From JAPOXR01 sp965214695 (GTDB lineage Bacteria > Pseudomonadota > Alphaproteobacteria > Rhodobacterales > Rhodobacteraceae): 64,000 bases of DNA. Below, piece by piece: positions 1-8,706 of the stretch (positions are counted from its first letter, which is position 1; every line of letters starts with the position of its first letter). The stretch spans positions 248,001-312,000 of the forward strand of contig OZ243967.1 in the NCBI GenBank assembly GCA_965214695.1, given 5' to 3'. The notes below the pieces were generated by a model. That model was not told the origin of the DNA, ran no database searches, and saw only the letters and a list, made by a program, of their open reading frames with translations. The position numbers and the translations under genes are program-made.

Positions 1-2085
1 GGCCTTGGCCTTGCGATGGACGTGGCGCTGGTGGCCATGGCCCTGACGATCTCCATCACCTATCTGGTCGAGATTGAATCCGTTTGCATCATCGATCAGC
101 TTACCGGAGATCGGGCGCGACTGATCGCGGAAAGCCTTCGGATCGAGAAAGAAAACGCCGAGATGTTCGGCTTGCCCGAACCAACGACCGTAGATGACCC
201 GAAATGCCTGAACACAACCGGGCCCTGGCTGGTGTTGATCATCGGTTTGGCGGTCATTGTCTTTCTGACCTACAACGTGAAGGTCTGGGGCTTGCCGTTG
301 GTGATTGTCGCCATCCTGGTGGCGGCCTACACGATCATCACGGTGCTGGTCTGGTACTTCTACGGCGTCGAGGACATCAACAAATACCTTGTGACCAAGA
401 TCGGAGGGGAGCCGCGACTGTTGTCGGACGGCAGACCGCGTGTGCACGACATTCTTGTCAACAACGCATCGGGCCTGCTCGGCCGGTTCATGGATATCAT
501 CCTGAACGAGATCTTCCCCTATCTGATCCTTGGCGCGCTGTTTGGTGCATCCGCCGGGGGGCGCTCCCTGATCAAAATTGCCTTCCGCTGGACCCGCAAC
601 CTGGCGGGTGGGCCTGCGCATGCAGCTATCGTATCGTCGGCCATGTTTGGCACGATCTCGGGCGGGCCGATTGTAAATGTCCTGTCAACCGGCGTGCTGA
701 CCATTCCGATGATGATCAAGCGCGGCTTTTCCCGCATTTTTGCGGGTGGGATGGAGGCGGCTGCGTCATCCGGTGGCTCGATCATGCCGCCTGTCATGGG
801 CGTTGCCGCTTTCATTTTGGCAGCACTGACGGGCGTGCCTTACAATCAGGTGATCATTGCAGCGGCGTTTCCTGCCGTCGCCTATTTCCTGTGCCTGTTC
901 CTGTCGGTGGTATTTCAGGCGCGAAAGCAGAAAATTCGCGCCATTGGCGAACTGACCGACGAGATGCATATGGATCGCCAGGATGTCCTGAATCTGGTCA
1001 TGATTTTCGTGCCGATCCTCATCATTCTGGTGCTGCTTCTGACCAGCAAGGAAAATGTGGGCTGCGGCCTTTTTGGTGGCATCCTGGGGGCAGAGCGCAC
1101 CTTCGTTGACGGCGTCTGCCGGGTGGAGAGCCTGTCCTGGCTCCTCCAGCTGGTCCAAAACGCTGCGGGGGATGCAGGCAGTGCCGGGTGGTGGGCCGTG
1201 ATCGCTTTGTGTTTCCTGCTGTTCCTTGATCCGGAGATGCGTGCAAAGCCTTCCAGGCTGCTGCACTCATTTGCCGATGCGGGCACGCTGATTGCAACGC
1301 TCTACCTGATGTTCCTGGCGGTCTCGATCATTGATTTTTGCCTGAAATTCACCGGCATGCCGTTCTTTATCTCGTTGGATGTCCTGCAATGGCTGCAGAG
1401 CCTGAACCTTGGGGCCGAAGGGTCCGTTCTGTTCCAGTTCGCGGCGCTCTTTGTGACGATGCTTCTGGCGATTCTTCTGGGTATGGGAATGCCTGCGGTG
1501 CCCGCTTATATCAACGTGGCCTTGTTGATGGGTCCGGTGTTGGCGGGCCTTGGTATCTCGGTCTTTTCCGCCAACATGTTCATCTTCTACTTTGCGGTTG
1601 CCTCGGCCATCACGCCGCCCGTGGCATTGGCTGCGTTTGCGGCGGCAACGATCACCAAGGCCGAACCGATGTCGACTGGTTTCGCCGCCGTGCGCGTGGG
1701 CATCGTGATGTTCGTGATCCCATTTGTCTTCGCCCTCTACCCTGAAATCCTGTTGATAAAGGCGGCCGTCATAGACCCAAGCACCAGCGCTGGAAGCGAA
1801 ATCAGGTATCTGCCGGGCTACACCGGAGAGGTGAATTGGGGCGCGTTGGCCTGGGTAATCCTGCGTCTTTTCCTCGCGCTTTACCTGCTGGCAAGCGCCT
1901 TGGCGCGTTTTGACCGCGCGGCGCTGCCGATCTGGGATGTTGTGCTGCGGCTGGGGTTCGCGTTCCTCGTCATGACAAAGGAACCGGCAATATACGGGGC
2001 AGCTGTCGTGGCAGCCTGTTTTTGGCTCGGATTGCACTTTCTCAGGAACAGGCACCTGCATGGAGATGACCCTTCTCCCGCGTAA
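1..2085 (+). CDS. TRAP transporter fused permease (4TM/12TM type), 5' end outside window
   Basis: This is the membrane component of a TRAP carrier in which the small and large permease subunits are fused. It drives binding-protein-dependent uptake of carboxylates with an ion gradient. The chain is almost entirely hydrophobic segments. It shows the DctM-type signatures SGGSIMPPVMG (about residue 250 from the Met at position 16) and GMGMPAVPAYI (about residue 490). The reading frame is open to position 1, so the Met at 16 need not be the start and part of the N-terminus is probably missing. Fused permeases usually work with a TAXI-type binding protein; none is visible, so it is probably encoded further left. 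The gene converges with the dctM gene at 2288-3649. Confidence 0.85.
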   Translation, partial: GLGLAMDVALVAMALTISITYLVEIESVCIIDQLTGDRARLIAESLRIEKENAEMFGLPEPTTVDDPKCLNTTGPWLVLIIGLAVIVFLTYNVKVWGLPLVIVAILVAAYTIITVLVWYFYGVEDINKYLVTKIGGEPRLLSDGRPRVHDILVNNASGLLGRFMDIILNEIFPYLILGALFGASAGGRSLIKIAFRWTRNLAGGPAHAAIVSSAMFGTISGGPIVNVLSTGVLTIPMMIKRGFSRIFAGGMEAAASSGGSIMPPVMGVAAFILAALTGVPYNQVIIAAAFPAVAYFLCLFLSVVFQARKQKIRAIGELTDEMHMDRQDVLNLVMIFVPILIILVLLLTSKENVGCGLFGGILGAERTFVDGVCRVESLSWLLQLVQNAAGDAGSAGWWAVIALCFLLFLDPEMRAKPSRLLHSFADAGTLIATLYLMFLAVSIIDFCLKFTGMPFFISLDVLQWLQSLNLGAEGSVLFQFAALFVTMLLAILLGMGMPAVPAYINVALLMGPVLAGLGISVFSANMFIFYFAVASAITPPVALAAFAAATITKAEPMSTGFAAVRVGIVMFVIPFVFALYPEILLIKAAVIDPSTSAGSEIRYLPGYTGEVNWGALAWVILRLFLALYLLASALARFDRAALPIWDVVLRLGFAFLVMTKEPAIYGAAVVAACFWLGLHFLRNRHLHGDDPSPA

Positions 2086-2253
2086 AACGCAGGTCAAGAT
2101 CGCACTTCAGGATGGAGCACGTCAGTTGGCAAAATTGGCGAAGACATCACCGTCAACAATGCCCGGAAAGTGTAGGATTGATCCCGGAATTGGCCAAGAA
2201 CAGGCATGATCTCCTTCCTTGAAATCTGCAGGTGAAACGCATCTCGGCCCGGC

Positions 2254-2277
2254 CTCTGTCGCCCGAAGAAGACAGAG
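2254..2277. terminator. Weak stem-loop between convergent TRAP genes
   Basis: CTCTGTC and GACAGAG form a 7-bp stem with a 10-nt loop, 11 nt beyond the dctM stop codon. There is no clear U-tract on either strand, so it is only a possible terminator or mRNA 3'-end stabiliser. The rest of 2086-2287 holds nothing I recognise. Confidence 0.35.
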
Positions 2278-2287
2278 ATTCGCCTTG

Positions 2288-3649
2288 TCATCCTCCGACA
2301 ACAGCCTGCGGTAAGAAGGTCGCGATCTGTGGAAAGACGATCAGCAGCCCGATCATCGCCGCCATGGCAATCCAGAACGGCCAGATGCCACGAAAAATCG
2401 TGCCCATGGGGACATCTGGCGCGATGGATTTGACGATAAAGACATTGATGCCGACTGGCGGGCTGATCATGCCCATCTCCAAAACGATAACGATGATGAT
2501 ACCGAACCAAATCAGATTCCAATCAAGGGCGATGGCGATTGGGATGACGACGGGGATGGTCAGGACCAGCATCGCCATGGCCTCGAGAAACATGCCCAGG
2601 AACATGTAGATCAGGACGATGATCAGCAGGATGCCGATCTCTCCGATGGGCAGAGACGTCAGGATCGTGACCAACTGTGCAGGAAGTTCGGTAAGCGCCA
2701 TGAAGGGGATAAACACAAAGGCCCCGATGATGATCAGAAAGACCGTCGCGGTGGCGTTCATCGTCTCCAGGATAACCGCCTTTGACGCTTCCCAATCCAG
2801 TGATCCTCGCCACGCAGCAACAACGAATGTCAGAAAAGCCCCCACGGACGAGGCTTCCACGGGCGTGAAGAACCCAGTGTACATGCCACCAATTGTCGCC
2901 AGGACAACACCCACGATAGGCACCGCACGCCAAAGCGATGCGATCCTATCCGCGCGACCAAACCGTTCACCGCGAGGCCCCGCCTCCGGGTTGCGAAAAA
3001 CCACGTAATTGATGGCGCCAATGAAGAGCAGCGTGAGAATGATACCAGGAAAGACTCCTGCCATGAAGAGACGCCCGATGGATTGCTCTGTCAGCACCGC
3101 ATAGATGATCATGCCCCCCGATGGCGGGATCAGGAAACCAAGCGTGCCACCCGCGGCGACAGACCCTGTGGCGAGGCTGTCTGCGTATTTGTACTTTTTC
3201 ATTTCAGGCAAGGCGACGCGCCCCATGGTGACCGCAGAGGCAAGCGATGACCCGGAGAGTGCTGCAAACCCTGCGCAGGCGGCAATCGTGGCCGAGGCCA
3301 GACCGCCCCGCAAATGCCCCATCCAGCGATAGGCAGCCGAGAACAGGTCGTTCGACATCCCCGAGACACCCGCGAGGTTGCCCATCAGGACGAACATCGG
3401 GATTACCAGCAGGTTGTAGTTCGACGCCGCCTCGAATGTCTCACCCGCCAGGTTCGAATAGGCGATCTTGAGCCCGCGCGCCCAGGCTTGATCCTCTGCC
3501 ATGCCAACGGCCATGAACTTGTTCGCGTTGGCGATGATCGTGCCGATAAACCCGACGCCAAGCATGGACAGGGCAACGGGCATACGCAGCGCCAACAGGA
3601 TAAACAGGGAAAGCAGACCCAGAATGCCGAGCATGGTCAAACTGATCAT
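2288..3649 (-). CDS. dctM: TRAP transporter large permease subunit, DctM type
   Basis: This is the transport subunit of a tripartite TRAP carrier in the inner membrane. At 453 aa it has normal length for the family, with about 12 hydrophobic segments. Family signatures are FAALSGSSLASAVTMG near residue 130, LIPPSGGMIIYAVLTE near residue 172, and ISPPVGINVFIV near the C-terminus. Its start overlaps the dctQ stop by 4 nt (ATGA), so the two are translationally coupled. It is the last gene of a leftward operon dctP - GST-like - dctQ - dctM. Linkage to the protocatechuate genes suggests that the substrate is an aromatic or other carboxylate; this is an inference. Confidence 0.9.
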   Translation of the reverse strand: MISLTMLGILGLLSLFILLALRMPVALSMLGVGFIGTIIANANKFMAVGMAEDQAWARGLKIAYSNLAGETFEAASNYNLLVIPMFVLMGNLAGVSGMSNDLFSAAYRWMGHLRGGLASATIAACAGFAALSGSSLASAVTMGRVALPEMKKYKYADSLATGSVAAGGTLGFLIPPSGGMIIYAVLTEQSIGRLFMAGVFPGIILTLLFIGAINYVVFRNPEAGPRGERFGRADRIASLWRAVPIVGVVLATIGGMYTGFFTPVEASSVGAFLTFVVAAWRGSLDWEASKAVILETMNATATVFLIIIGAFVFIPFMALTELPAQLVTILTSLPIGEIGILLIIVLIYMFLGMFLEAMAMLVLTIPVVIPIAIALDWNLIWFGIIIVIVLEMGMISPPVGINVFIVKSIAPDVPMGTIFRGIWPFWIAMAAMIGLLIVFPQIATFLPQAVVGG

Positions 3650-4194
3650 GGGGGATCACCCCCAATGCGCAACCGCACAACCTGACCTGACCGCAAGAGT
3701 TGCCAGATATCCAGCAGCAGGACCACGGCATAGATCGCTACCGAGCCGGCAAGCAGATAGTAGAAGGGTTCGAACGAAATCAGCAGTTGCTGTGTGGTCT
3801 CACCGAATTTGCTTGCGGTGCCGCCGGCATGCCAAAGCCGCCAAGACATGAAGCCCAGCAGCAACGCGCCCATCACCTTGACCACGATCATTGACCATTT
3901 GGCGATCCAGGCCGACATATGGGATTCCAGGACTTCGATCTTGATATGGGCACCCGTGCGCGCACCGAGCGGGATCGACATGGCAACGATGACCACCAGG
4001 GCGAGGATCAGCAGATCTTCAGCACCCCTGATCGGGGCGTTCAGTGCCTTGCGCATGATCAGCACATTCCAGACAGAGTATCCGGTCATGAAAATCAAGG
4101 TCGCGCCACCACAAACCAGAGAAGCCCAAATCAGCGCTTGATCCAAAAGCGCAATGAATGTGGGCTTTACGCTGGCGGTCGCTCTGTCGCTCAT
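3646..4194 (-). CDS. dctQ: TRAP transporter small permease subunit, DctQ type
   Basis: This is the small membrane subunit of the TRAP carrier, 182 aa with four predicted membrane segments. The first segment follows a short cytoplasmic N-terminus (residues 1 to about 18). The sequence between the second and third segments (GARTGAHIKIEV) is the conserved DctQ loop. It lies between the GST-like gene upstream and dctM downstream, and overlaps dctM by 4 nt. Together with dctP (5047-6063) it completes a three-part carrier. The start at 4194 gives a normal family length. Confidence 0.87.
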   Translation of the reverse strand: MSDRATASVKPTFIALLDQALIWASLVCGGATLIFMTGYSVWNVLIMRKALNAPIRGAEDLLILALVVIVAMSIPLGARTGAHIKIEVLESHMSAWIAKWSMIVVKVMGALLLGFMSWRLWHAGGTASKFGETTQQLLISFEPFYYLLAGSVAIYAVVLLLDIWQLLRSGQVVRLRIGGDPP

Positions 4195-4212
4195 GGCCGA
4201 TCCCTTGACGGC

Positions 4213-4974
4213 TCAGACCTCTGCAAAGTCAGGACACCATTTGAGGACCCCGTCCTTGAAGCTGTCTTTTTCGGCAAATGCCTTGGCCCAGCGGGCAATG
4301 TTCGGGAATTGCTCGAAAGGATAGCCGCAGCCTTTCAGCACGAAGTGCAGCGGTATCCATGAGATGTCCGCCAACGTGTACTGATCGCCCATGATCCAGC
4401 TCCGGTCTTCCAGCTTTTTCTCCAGCTTGAAGAAGCACGCACTCAGGATCGCCTCGGCCTTGTCCAGATCACTGGTCTCGAAGCTCTTGTCGCCCGCGTG
4501 CTTGGCGTGAAAGGCCTTCAGCTCCTGGTTTTTCTGCAGATCGTCATACCTGGCCTGTTCCTCTGCCGTCTTCTTGAGCTTCGGGGCCATCTTCATGGCG
4601 TAGACGTACGGTTTGCAGCCGGGCACGTGAATCGCGGCGGCAAGGTGGAGCCATTCCATCATCTCGTCGATGTCGTCAGCACGCAGCGACGGCTCAGTGT
4701 AGGTTTCATCCAGGTAGTCGATGATATCATTGGATTCGATATGCACCACACCGTCATCCACCAGAGTCGGAACAAGTCCGTTTGGATTGATCCCGAAATA
4801 GTCGTCCGAGATGTTTTCCTTCTCCTTCAGATCGAGGTGATGGCTTTCCCACTTCAACCCCTTCTCGATCAGCGTCATCCGCACCCGCATGGAACAGTTG
4901 GAAATCGCACCGTGATACAGATGCAGGCCACTAAGGCTCTCTACGGACTTGTTTGTCGGGACGATGACAGCCAT
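4213..4974 (-). CDS. Glutathione S-transferase family protein
   Basis: This is a 253-aa GST-fold protein. The N-terminal thioredoxin-like domain (about residues 15-98) contains NGLVPTLVDDG and the glutathione-binding IESNDIIDYLDE. The C-terminal helical domain has the conserved MGDQYTLADISWIP near residue 195. The active-site segment HGAISNCSMRVRM carries Ser and Cys where GSTs bind the thiol. The general layout resembles the Fu-type GSTs that include the LigF beta-etherase, but I cannot assign that activity. It sits between dctP and dctQ of a TRAP operon in an aromatic catabolism region, which suggests a role in processing the imported compound, such as ether cleavage, isomerisation or dehalogenation. 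Confidence 0.85.
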   Translation of the reverse strand: MAVIVPTNKSVESLSGLHLYHGAISNCSMRVRMTLIEKGLKWESHHLDLKEKENISDDYFGINPNGLVPTLVDDGVVHIESNDIIDYLDETYTEPSLRADDIDEMMEWLHLAAAIHVPGCKPYVYAMKMAPKLKKTAEEQARYDDLQKNQELKAFHAKHAGDKSFETSDLDKAEAILSACFFKLEKKLEDRSWIMGDQYTLADISWIPLHFVLKGCGYPFEQFPNIARWAKAFAEKDSFKDGVLKWCPDFAEV

Positions 4975-5004
4975 CGGGATGCCTTTTGGATTGAACTGCC
5001 AATT

Positions 5005-5031
5005 GGTGCCCCGACGGCGGATCGGGGCACC
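5005..5031 (-). terminator. Intercistronic stem-loop after dctP
   Basis: GGTGCCCCGA and TCGGGGCACC form a perfect 10-bp stem with a 7-nt loop. It lies 16 nt beyond the dctP stop and before the GST-like gene, with no U-run. Such hairpins usually protect the binding-protein mRNA 3' end or partly terminate transcription, so that the binding protein is made in excess over the membrane subunits. Confidence 0.7.
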
Positions 5032-5046
5032 GGTTTGGCGGCGCGC

Positions 5047-6063
5047 TCAGTCGTTCAGCGCCTTGTAGATCTCGCGGGCATTCGTGATGCCGCGCTCTTC
5101 GTAATCGGCAAAGATCGCCTCAAGGCCGGTCGCGACTGCCGCATCCATCTTGGCGCGCTCCTCGTCCGACACCACGATCCATTCGTACCCCTTGTCGGTT
5201 GCGTTCTCGATCAGCGTCTTGGAGCGGTCATCCGCGCCGTCAAACGATTTGGCCAATTCCAACGACATCGGCAGCCCAGCGAGTTCGTCGATGATCGCAC
5301 GGTGCTCATCCGAGAGGCCCATGTAGCGTTCCTTGTTCATCACCGCATAGGTTACGGCAAAGCTCACCGGCACGTTTTCGACGATGTGCGTGGCGACGTC
5401 CCAGAAATTCCAGGGCGGGGTGATGTTGTTGTAGGATGCTGTTGTCGCGTCAATCGTTCCGGTTGACAGGCCCGTGTACATCTCGGTCACCGGCATCTGG
5501 ACCGGCACCGCCCCCAGGGCTTCGATTATCGGCGTAGTCATCGCCGCAAAGGGAACAATCTTGGCGCCTTTCAATCCTTCCACGGTTGATACGTCACGCG
5601 TGGCGGCAAGGAGGTTGCCCGCAACTGTGCCGATGGCCAGGACCTTTACGTCGCCATATTCATCAGCCAGATGGTCTTCGTAGATTGTCCAGATCGCCCG
5701 CGTGGACTGGTCCGCGTTTTCGGATGTACCGGGCAGAATCGCCAGCATGGTCTTGGGAAACAGCGCCGGCGTGTAGGCAGAGACGCCAAAGGTGATATCG
5801 CCCACGCCCTCAACCGCACGCTTGTACTGCTGCACCGGGCCTGCACCCAGCTGACCGGCCGGGTATAGCTTCATGGTCAATGTCCCGCCGGAACGCTTGT
5901 CGATCTCTTCTGCGAACCATGCGAACATGCCGGTGTTGGTATGGTGTTGTGGCGGCACGAAGGTGGCGACGCTCAGCTCTTCACTGACGGCAGACTGGGC
6001 GAAAAAGCCCATGGCGACTGACAGCGTGGCGCCCAGGCCGAATTGCTTGAATTTCATGATCAT
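5047..6063 (-). CDS. dctP: TRAP transporter substrate-binding protein, DctP family
   Basis: This is a periplasmic solute receptor of 338 aa for the DctQM pair downstream. A Sec signal peptide is evident at residues 1 to about 27, with a hydrophobic core and an AQSAVS-type cleavage region. The mature part has the usual DctP landmarks, including YPAGQLGAG near residue 67. The start at 6063 has GGAGG five nt upstream; a second Met two codons later is also possible. The gene begins an operon reading left, and its promoter region (6064-6361) carries three copies of a GGGATCCC palindrome. The ligand is unknown; a carboxylate is expected from the family. Confidence 0.9.
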   Translation of the reverse strand: MIMKFKQFGLGATLSVAMGFFAQSAVSEELSVATFVPPQHHTNTGMFAWFAEEIDKRSGGTLTMKLYPAGQLGAGPVQQYKRAVEGVGDITFGVSAYTPALFPKTMLAILPGTSENADQSTRAIWTIYEDHLADEYGDVKVLAIGTVAGNLLAATRDVSTVEGLKGAKIVPFAAMTTPIIEALGAVPVQMPVTEMYTGLSTGTIDATTASYNNITPPWNFWDVATHIVENVPVSFAVTYAVMNKERYMGLSDEHRAIIDELAGLPMSLELAKSFDGADDRSKTLIENATDKGYEWIVVSDEERAKMDAAVATGLEAIFADYEERGITNAREIYKALND

Positions 6064-6095
6064 GGTGTCCTCCAGATTTAGACTGGGGGTGCAAC

Positions 6096-6243
6096 TTGGG
6101 ATCCCAAACTGGAAGAGAGAATCCCAAAGGTGTTATGCAACGCCCCGATTGTCACAGTTTTGCAACTTTTGGGATCCCGTTTCAAGTGAATTGTGCGATC
6201 ATTTGCCAAATTCCGACCTGCCACCTTATGTTTGGGATCCCGA
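6096..6243. promoter_or_regulatory. Three phased GGGATCCC operator sites in a divergent promoter region
   Basis: The 298-bp gap between dctP and the divergent hydrolase gene holds TTGGGATCCCAA at 6096-6107, TTGGGATCCCGT at 6169-6180 and TTGGGATCCCGA at 6232-6243. An extra half-site ATCCCAAA lies at 6121-6128. The centres are 73 and 63 bp apart, close to seven and six helical turns, so all three would face the same side of the DNA. This looks like a cooperative or looping operator for one regulator acting on both divergent operons. The regulator is not identifiable in the window; a FadR-type GntR protein would suit the palindrome style (inference). Confidence 0.75.
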
Positions 6244-6361
6244 ATGTTCCTGATCGAGGGACGCGTCAGCGCTACTGCTGTTGTCCTGCCGGGATCGGTC
6301 ACAAGGGCCGCCGAACAGCCCGACATTGGTTCAGTCAGTATGATCAACGGAGGACAAAGAC

Positions 6362-7645
6362 TTGCATCCCGAACTCAAAATGCACCCCGAATACTTTCAA
6401 AAGGATATCGTGCAGCTGGCTGACAACGTATATCAGGCGTTCGGATATGCTGCGTCCAATGTCTATTTGATCATCGGTGAGGACGGTTTGATCATCGTTG
6501 ACACATCAGAAACGACGGCTGCAGCTGAAAACATTCTGGCCGAGTTTCGCAAGATTTCGGATCTCCCGGTCAAGACCATCATCCTGACCCACTCCCACCG
6601 CGACCACGTCTCCGGTGCGAGCGTGTTCGCGGAAGGCGGCAACCCTGAGATCATTGCAAGCACGCGGTTTTCGGATGACTCATTGTTTGTCGCTTCCGAT
6701 CACCCACAACCCATCAAGGCGATGCAAGTCCGCACCAAACGCCAATTCGGCATCGGTCTGTCATATCCAGACGAGATCATTGGCATTGGTGTCGGTCCTG
6801 GTGAGCGTCCGCTCAAGGGTATGGGCGCAGGGAACATGACCCCAACCTGCCGCATTGGCGACGAAGGTGAAAAGCTCGCCATTTGCGGCGTGGATCTGGA
6901 ATTGGTCTGCGCGCCGGGCGAAACACCGGACCACATTGTTGTCTGGTATCCAGAAAAGAGGGTGCTGATCAGCGGCGACAACTTTTATCGCTCATTCCCA
7001 AACCTCTATGCCATCCGTGGCACCGCATATCGGGAATTTGACGCTTGGGCCGATACGCTGGATCTACTCATGGCGTTCAAGCCCGAGGTGCTGGCCCCCG
7101 GGCACACAAAGGCACTGTTTGGTTCCGAGACGATCAAGGAGGCGCTGACAGATTACCGCAACGCCATTCGTCATGTTGTTAACGAGACCCGCGACGGAAT
7201 GGACGCAGGCATGACCATTGATGAACTGGCCCACAGCGTAAAGTTGCCGCCCGAACTCGCCGAAAAGCCCCATTTGCGGGAGTTTTATGGCCGCGTCGAC
7301 TTTTCGGTCCGTGCGTATTTCGTCGGGACGATGGGCTGGTTTGATGGCAACCCTACGTCACTTGATCCGCTGGCCCCAAAGGACGAGGCGGCACGATTTA
7401 TCGACATCGCCGGGGGTGCCGATGCCGTTCGCGCGGCGATTACCAAGGCCCGCGCCGACGGTGACCTGCAATGGGCGCTGCAACTTGTGGACCGTCTGAT
7501 CAATGTCCAAGAAGACGATGCTGGCAATTCCCTGTTGAAGGCAGAGATACTGAAAGACCGCGCGGTCGATCAGATCAACTGCCCCACGCGGCACTACTAC
7601 ATTCAGTGCGCGAAAGAACTGGAACAGGCGGGCAAGGGCATGTGA
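6362..7645 (+). CDS. MBL-fold hydrolase with alkyl-sulfatase-type dimerisation region
   Basis: This is a metallo-beta-lactamase-fold enzyme of 427 aa. The metal-binding motif THSHRDH is at residues 76-82. A downstream His in APGHTKALF and the acidic ISGDNFY complete the site. The segment after the MBL domain (about residues 260-410) resembles the dimerisation domain of SdsA/BDS1-type alkyl sulfatases, but the usual C-terminal SCP2-like domain is missing, since those enzymes are about 650 aa. The start is unusual: TTG at 6362 has GGAGGA seven nt upstream, while the first ATG at 6380 is too far from it. The gene is divergent from dctP and shares the GGGATCCC sites. It may hydrolyse a sulfate ester or another ester or thioester; this is not established. 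Confidence 0.82.
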   Translation: MHPELKMHPEYFQKDIVQLADNVYQAFGYAASNVYLIIGEDGLIIVDTSETTAAAENILAEFRKISDLPVKTIILTHSHRDHVSGASVFAEGGNPEIIASTRFSDDSLFVASDHPQPIKAMQVRTKRQFGIGLSYPDEIIGIGVGPGERPLKGMGAGNMTPTCRIGDEGEKLAICGVDLELVCAPGETPDHIVVWYPEKRVLISGDNFYRSFPNLYAIRGTAYREFDAWADTLDLLMAFKPEVLAPGHTKALFGSETIKEALTDYRNAIRHVVNETRDGMDAGMTIDELAHSVKLPPELAEKPHLREFYGRVDFSVRAYFVGTMGWFDGNPTSLDPLAPKDEAARFIDIAGGADAVRAAITKARADGDLQWALQLVDRLINVQEDDAGNSLLKAEILKDRAVDQINCPTRHYYIQCAKELEQAGKGM

Positions 7646-7714
7646 TCAAGAGGAATTGTCAAACGACAAAGGCCTGACTTACTCAAGTCAAGATTGACCG
7701 CCTGGGGCGAGACA

Positions 7715-8704
7715 ATGAAACAGCGCAAACTTGGACAGGATGGGCCGCGTGTCAGTGCGGTTGGCTATGGCGCGATGTCCTTTACAGATTTCTATGGGCC
7801 GGCGAGTGATGCGGAGTCCCTGAAGGTGCTGGATGCATGTGTCGAGATGGGGATCACCCATGTCGACACGGCGGACGTTTATGGCATGGGGCGATCCGAA
7901 AACGTCATTGGCGAGTGGCTTGAATCGCGGGGTGGCAACAATCCCTTTACCATCGCCACCAAGGTCGGGATCACGCGTGACCCCGAGAACCGATTCAACA
8001 ACGCGCCCGACCATTTGACCCAATCGCTCGATGCGAGCCTCAAGCGCCTTGGGGTGGAGGCGATCGACCTCTATTATGTCCATCGACGCGATACCCGACA
8101 CGAGATCGAGGACGTGACCGAGACGATGGCGGGCTTCGTCAAGGCGGGCAAAGTCAAGGCCATCGGCTTTTCCGAAATCGCCCCCTCGTCGCTGCGGCGC
8201 GCCCATGCAGTTCATCCCATCGCGGCGGTGCAGTCTGAATACTCGCTTTCCACCCGTTCGCCCGAGATGGGCCTTGTCCAGGCCTGTGCAGAGATTGGCG
8301 CGACGCTTATCGCTTTCTCTCCGGTGGGTCGTGCCTTGCTGACCGACCGCCCGCATCACGCAGAGCAGATCGAAGGGATGCCCTTCATGAAGGTGAACCC
8401 GCGTTTCATGGAGCCGAACCTCAGCGCAAACCTTGCATACAACGCGAAATTCAGGACCCTCGCCGCAGATATCGGCGTGCCCGCCGCCTCTTTGGCCATC
8501 GCATGGGTTTTGCATCAGGGCGAACAGGTGATGGCCATCCCCGGCACCCGCAATCCGGAACACCTGAAAGAACTGGTACGAGGCGGCAAGATCGACCTGA
8601 GCACCGAGGACGTCGCCCGGATCGAGACCGTCCTGCCCATCGGTTGGGCGCATGGAGACCGGTATTCTTCCAGGCAATGGTCCGGTCCAGAGCGGTATTG
8701 CTGA
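7715..8704 (+). CDS. Aldo/keto reductase
   Basis: This is an NADP(H)-dependent oxidoreductase of the AKR superfamily, 329 aa and full length. The catalytic tetrad is visible as Asp51 and Tyr56 (DTADVY), Lys83 (ATKVG) and His123 (YYVHRRD). C-terminal cofactor-binding segments follow (IAWVLHQGEQVMAIPGTRN). An in-frame TTG lies at 7694, but the ATG at 7715 gives the normal AKR N-terminus. The gene lies 69 nt after the MBL hydrolase and probably shares its transcript. It meets the TSUP gene tail to tail with 2 nt between. It may reduce an aldehyde or ketone arising in the aromatic pathway. Confidence 0.88.
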   Translation: MKQRKLGQDGPRVSAVGYGAMSFTDFYGPASDAESLKVLDACVEMGITHVDTADVYGMGRSENVIGEWLESRGGNNPFTIATKVGITRDPENRFNNAPDHLTQSLDASLKRLGVEAIDLYYVHRRDTRHEIEDVTETMAGFVKAGKVKAIGFSEIAPSSLRRAHAVHPIAAVQSEYSLSTRSPEMGLVQACAEIGATLIAFSPVGRALLTDRPHHAEQIEGMPFMKVNPRFMEPNLSANLAYNAKFRTLAADIGVPAASLAIAWVLHQGEQVMAIPGTRNPEHLKELVRGGKIDLSTEDVARIETVLPIGWAHGDRYSSRQWSGPERYC

Positions 8705-8706
8705 CC

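Noticed and set aside
7646..7690. Two very small hairpins after the MBL hydrolase gene (TTGTC/GACAA and TGACTT/AAGTCA)
   Set aside because: Stems of 5-6 bp without U-run are expected by chance; the aldo/keto reductase follows closely and is likely co-transcribed.
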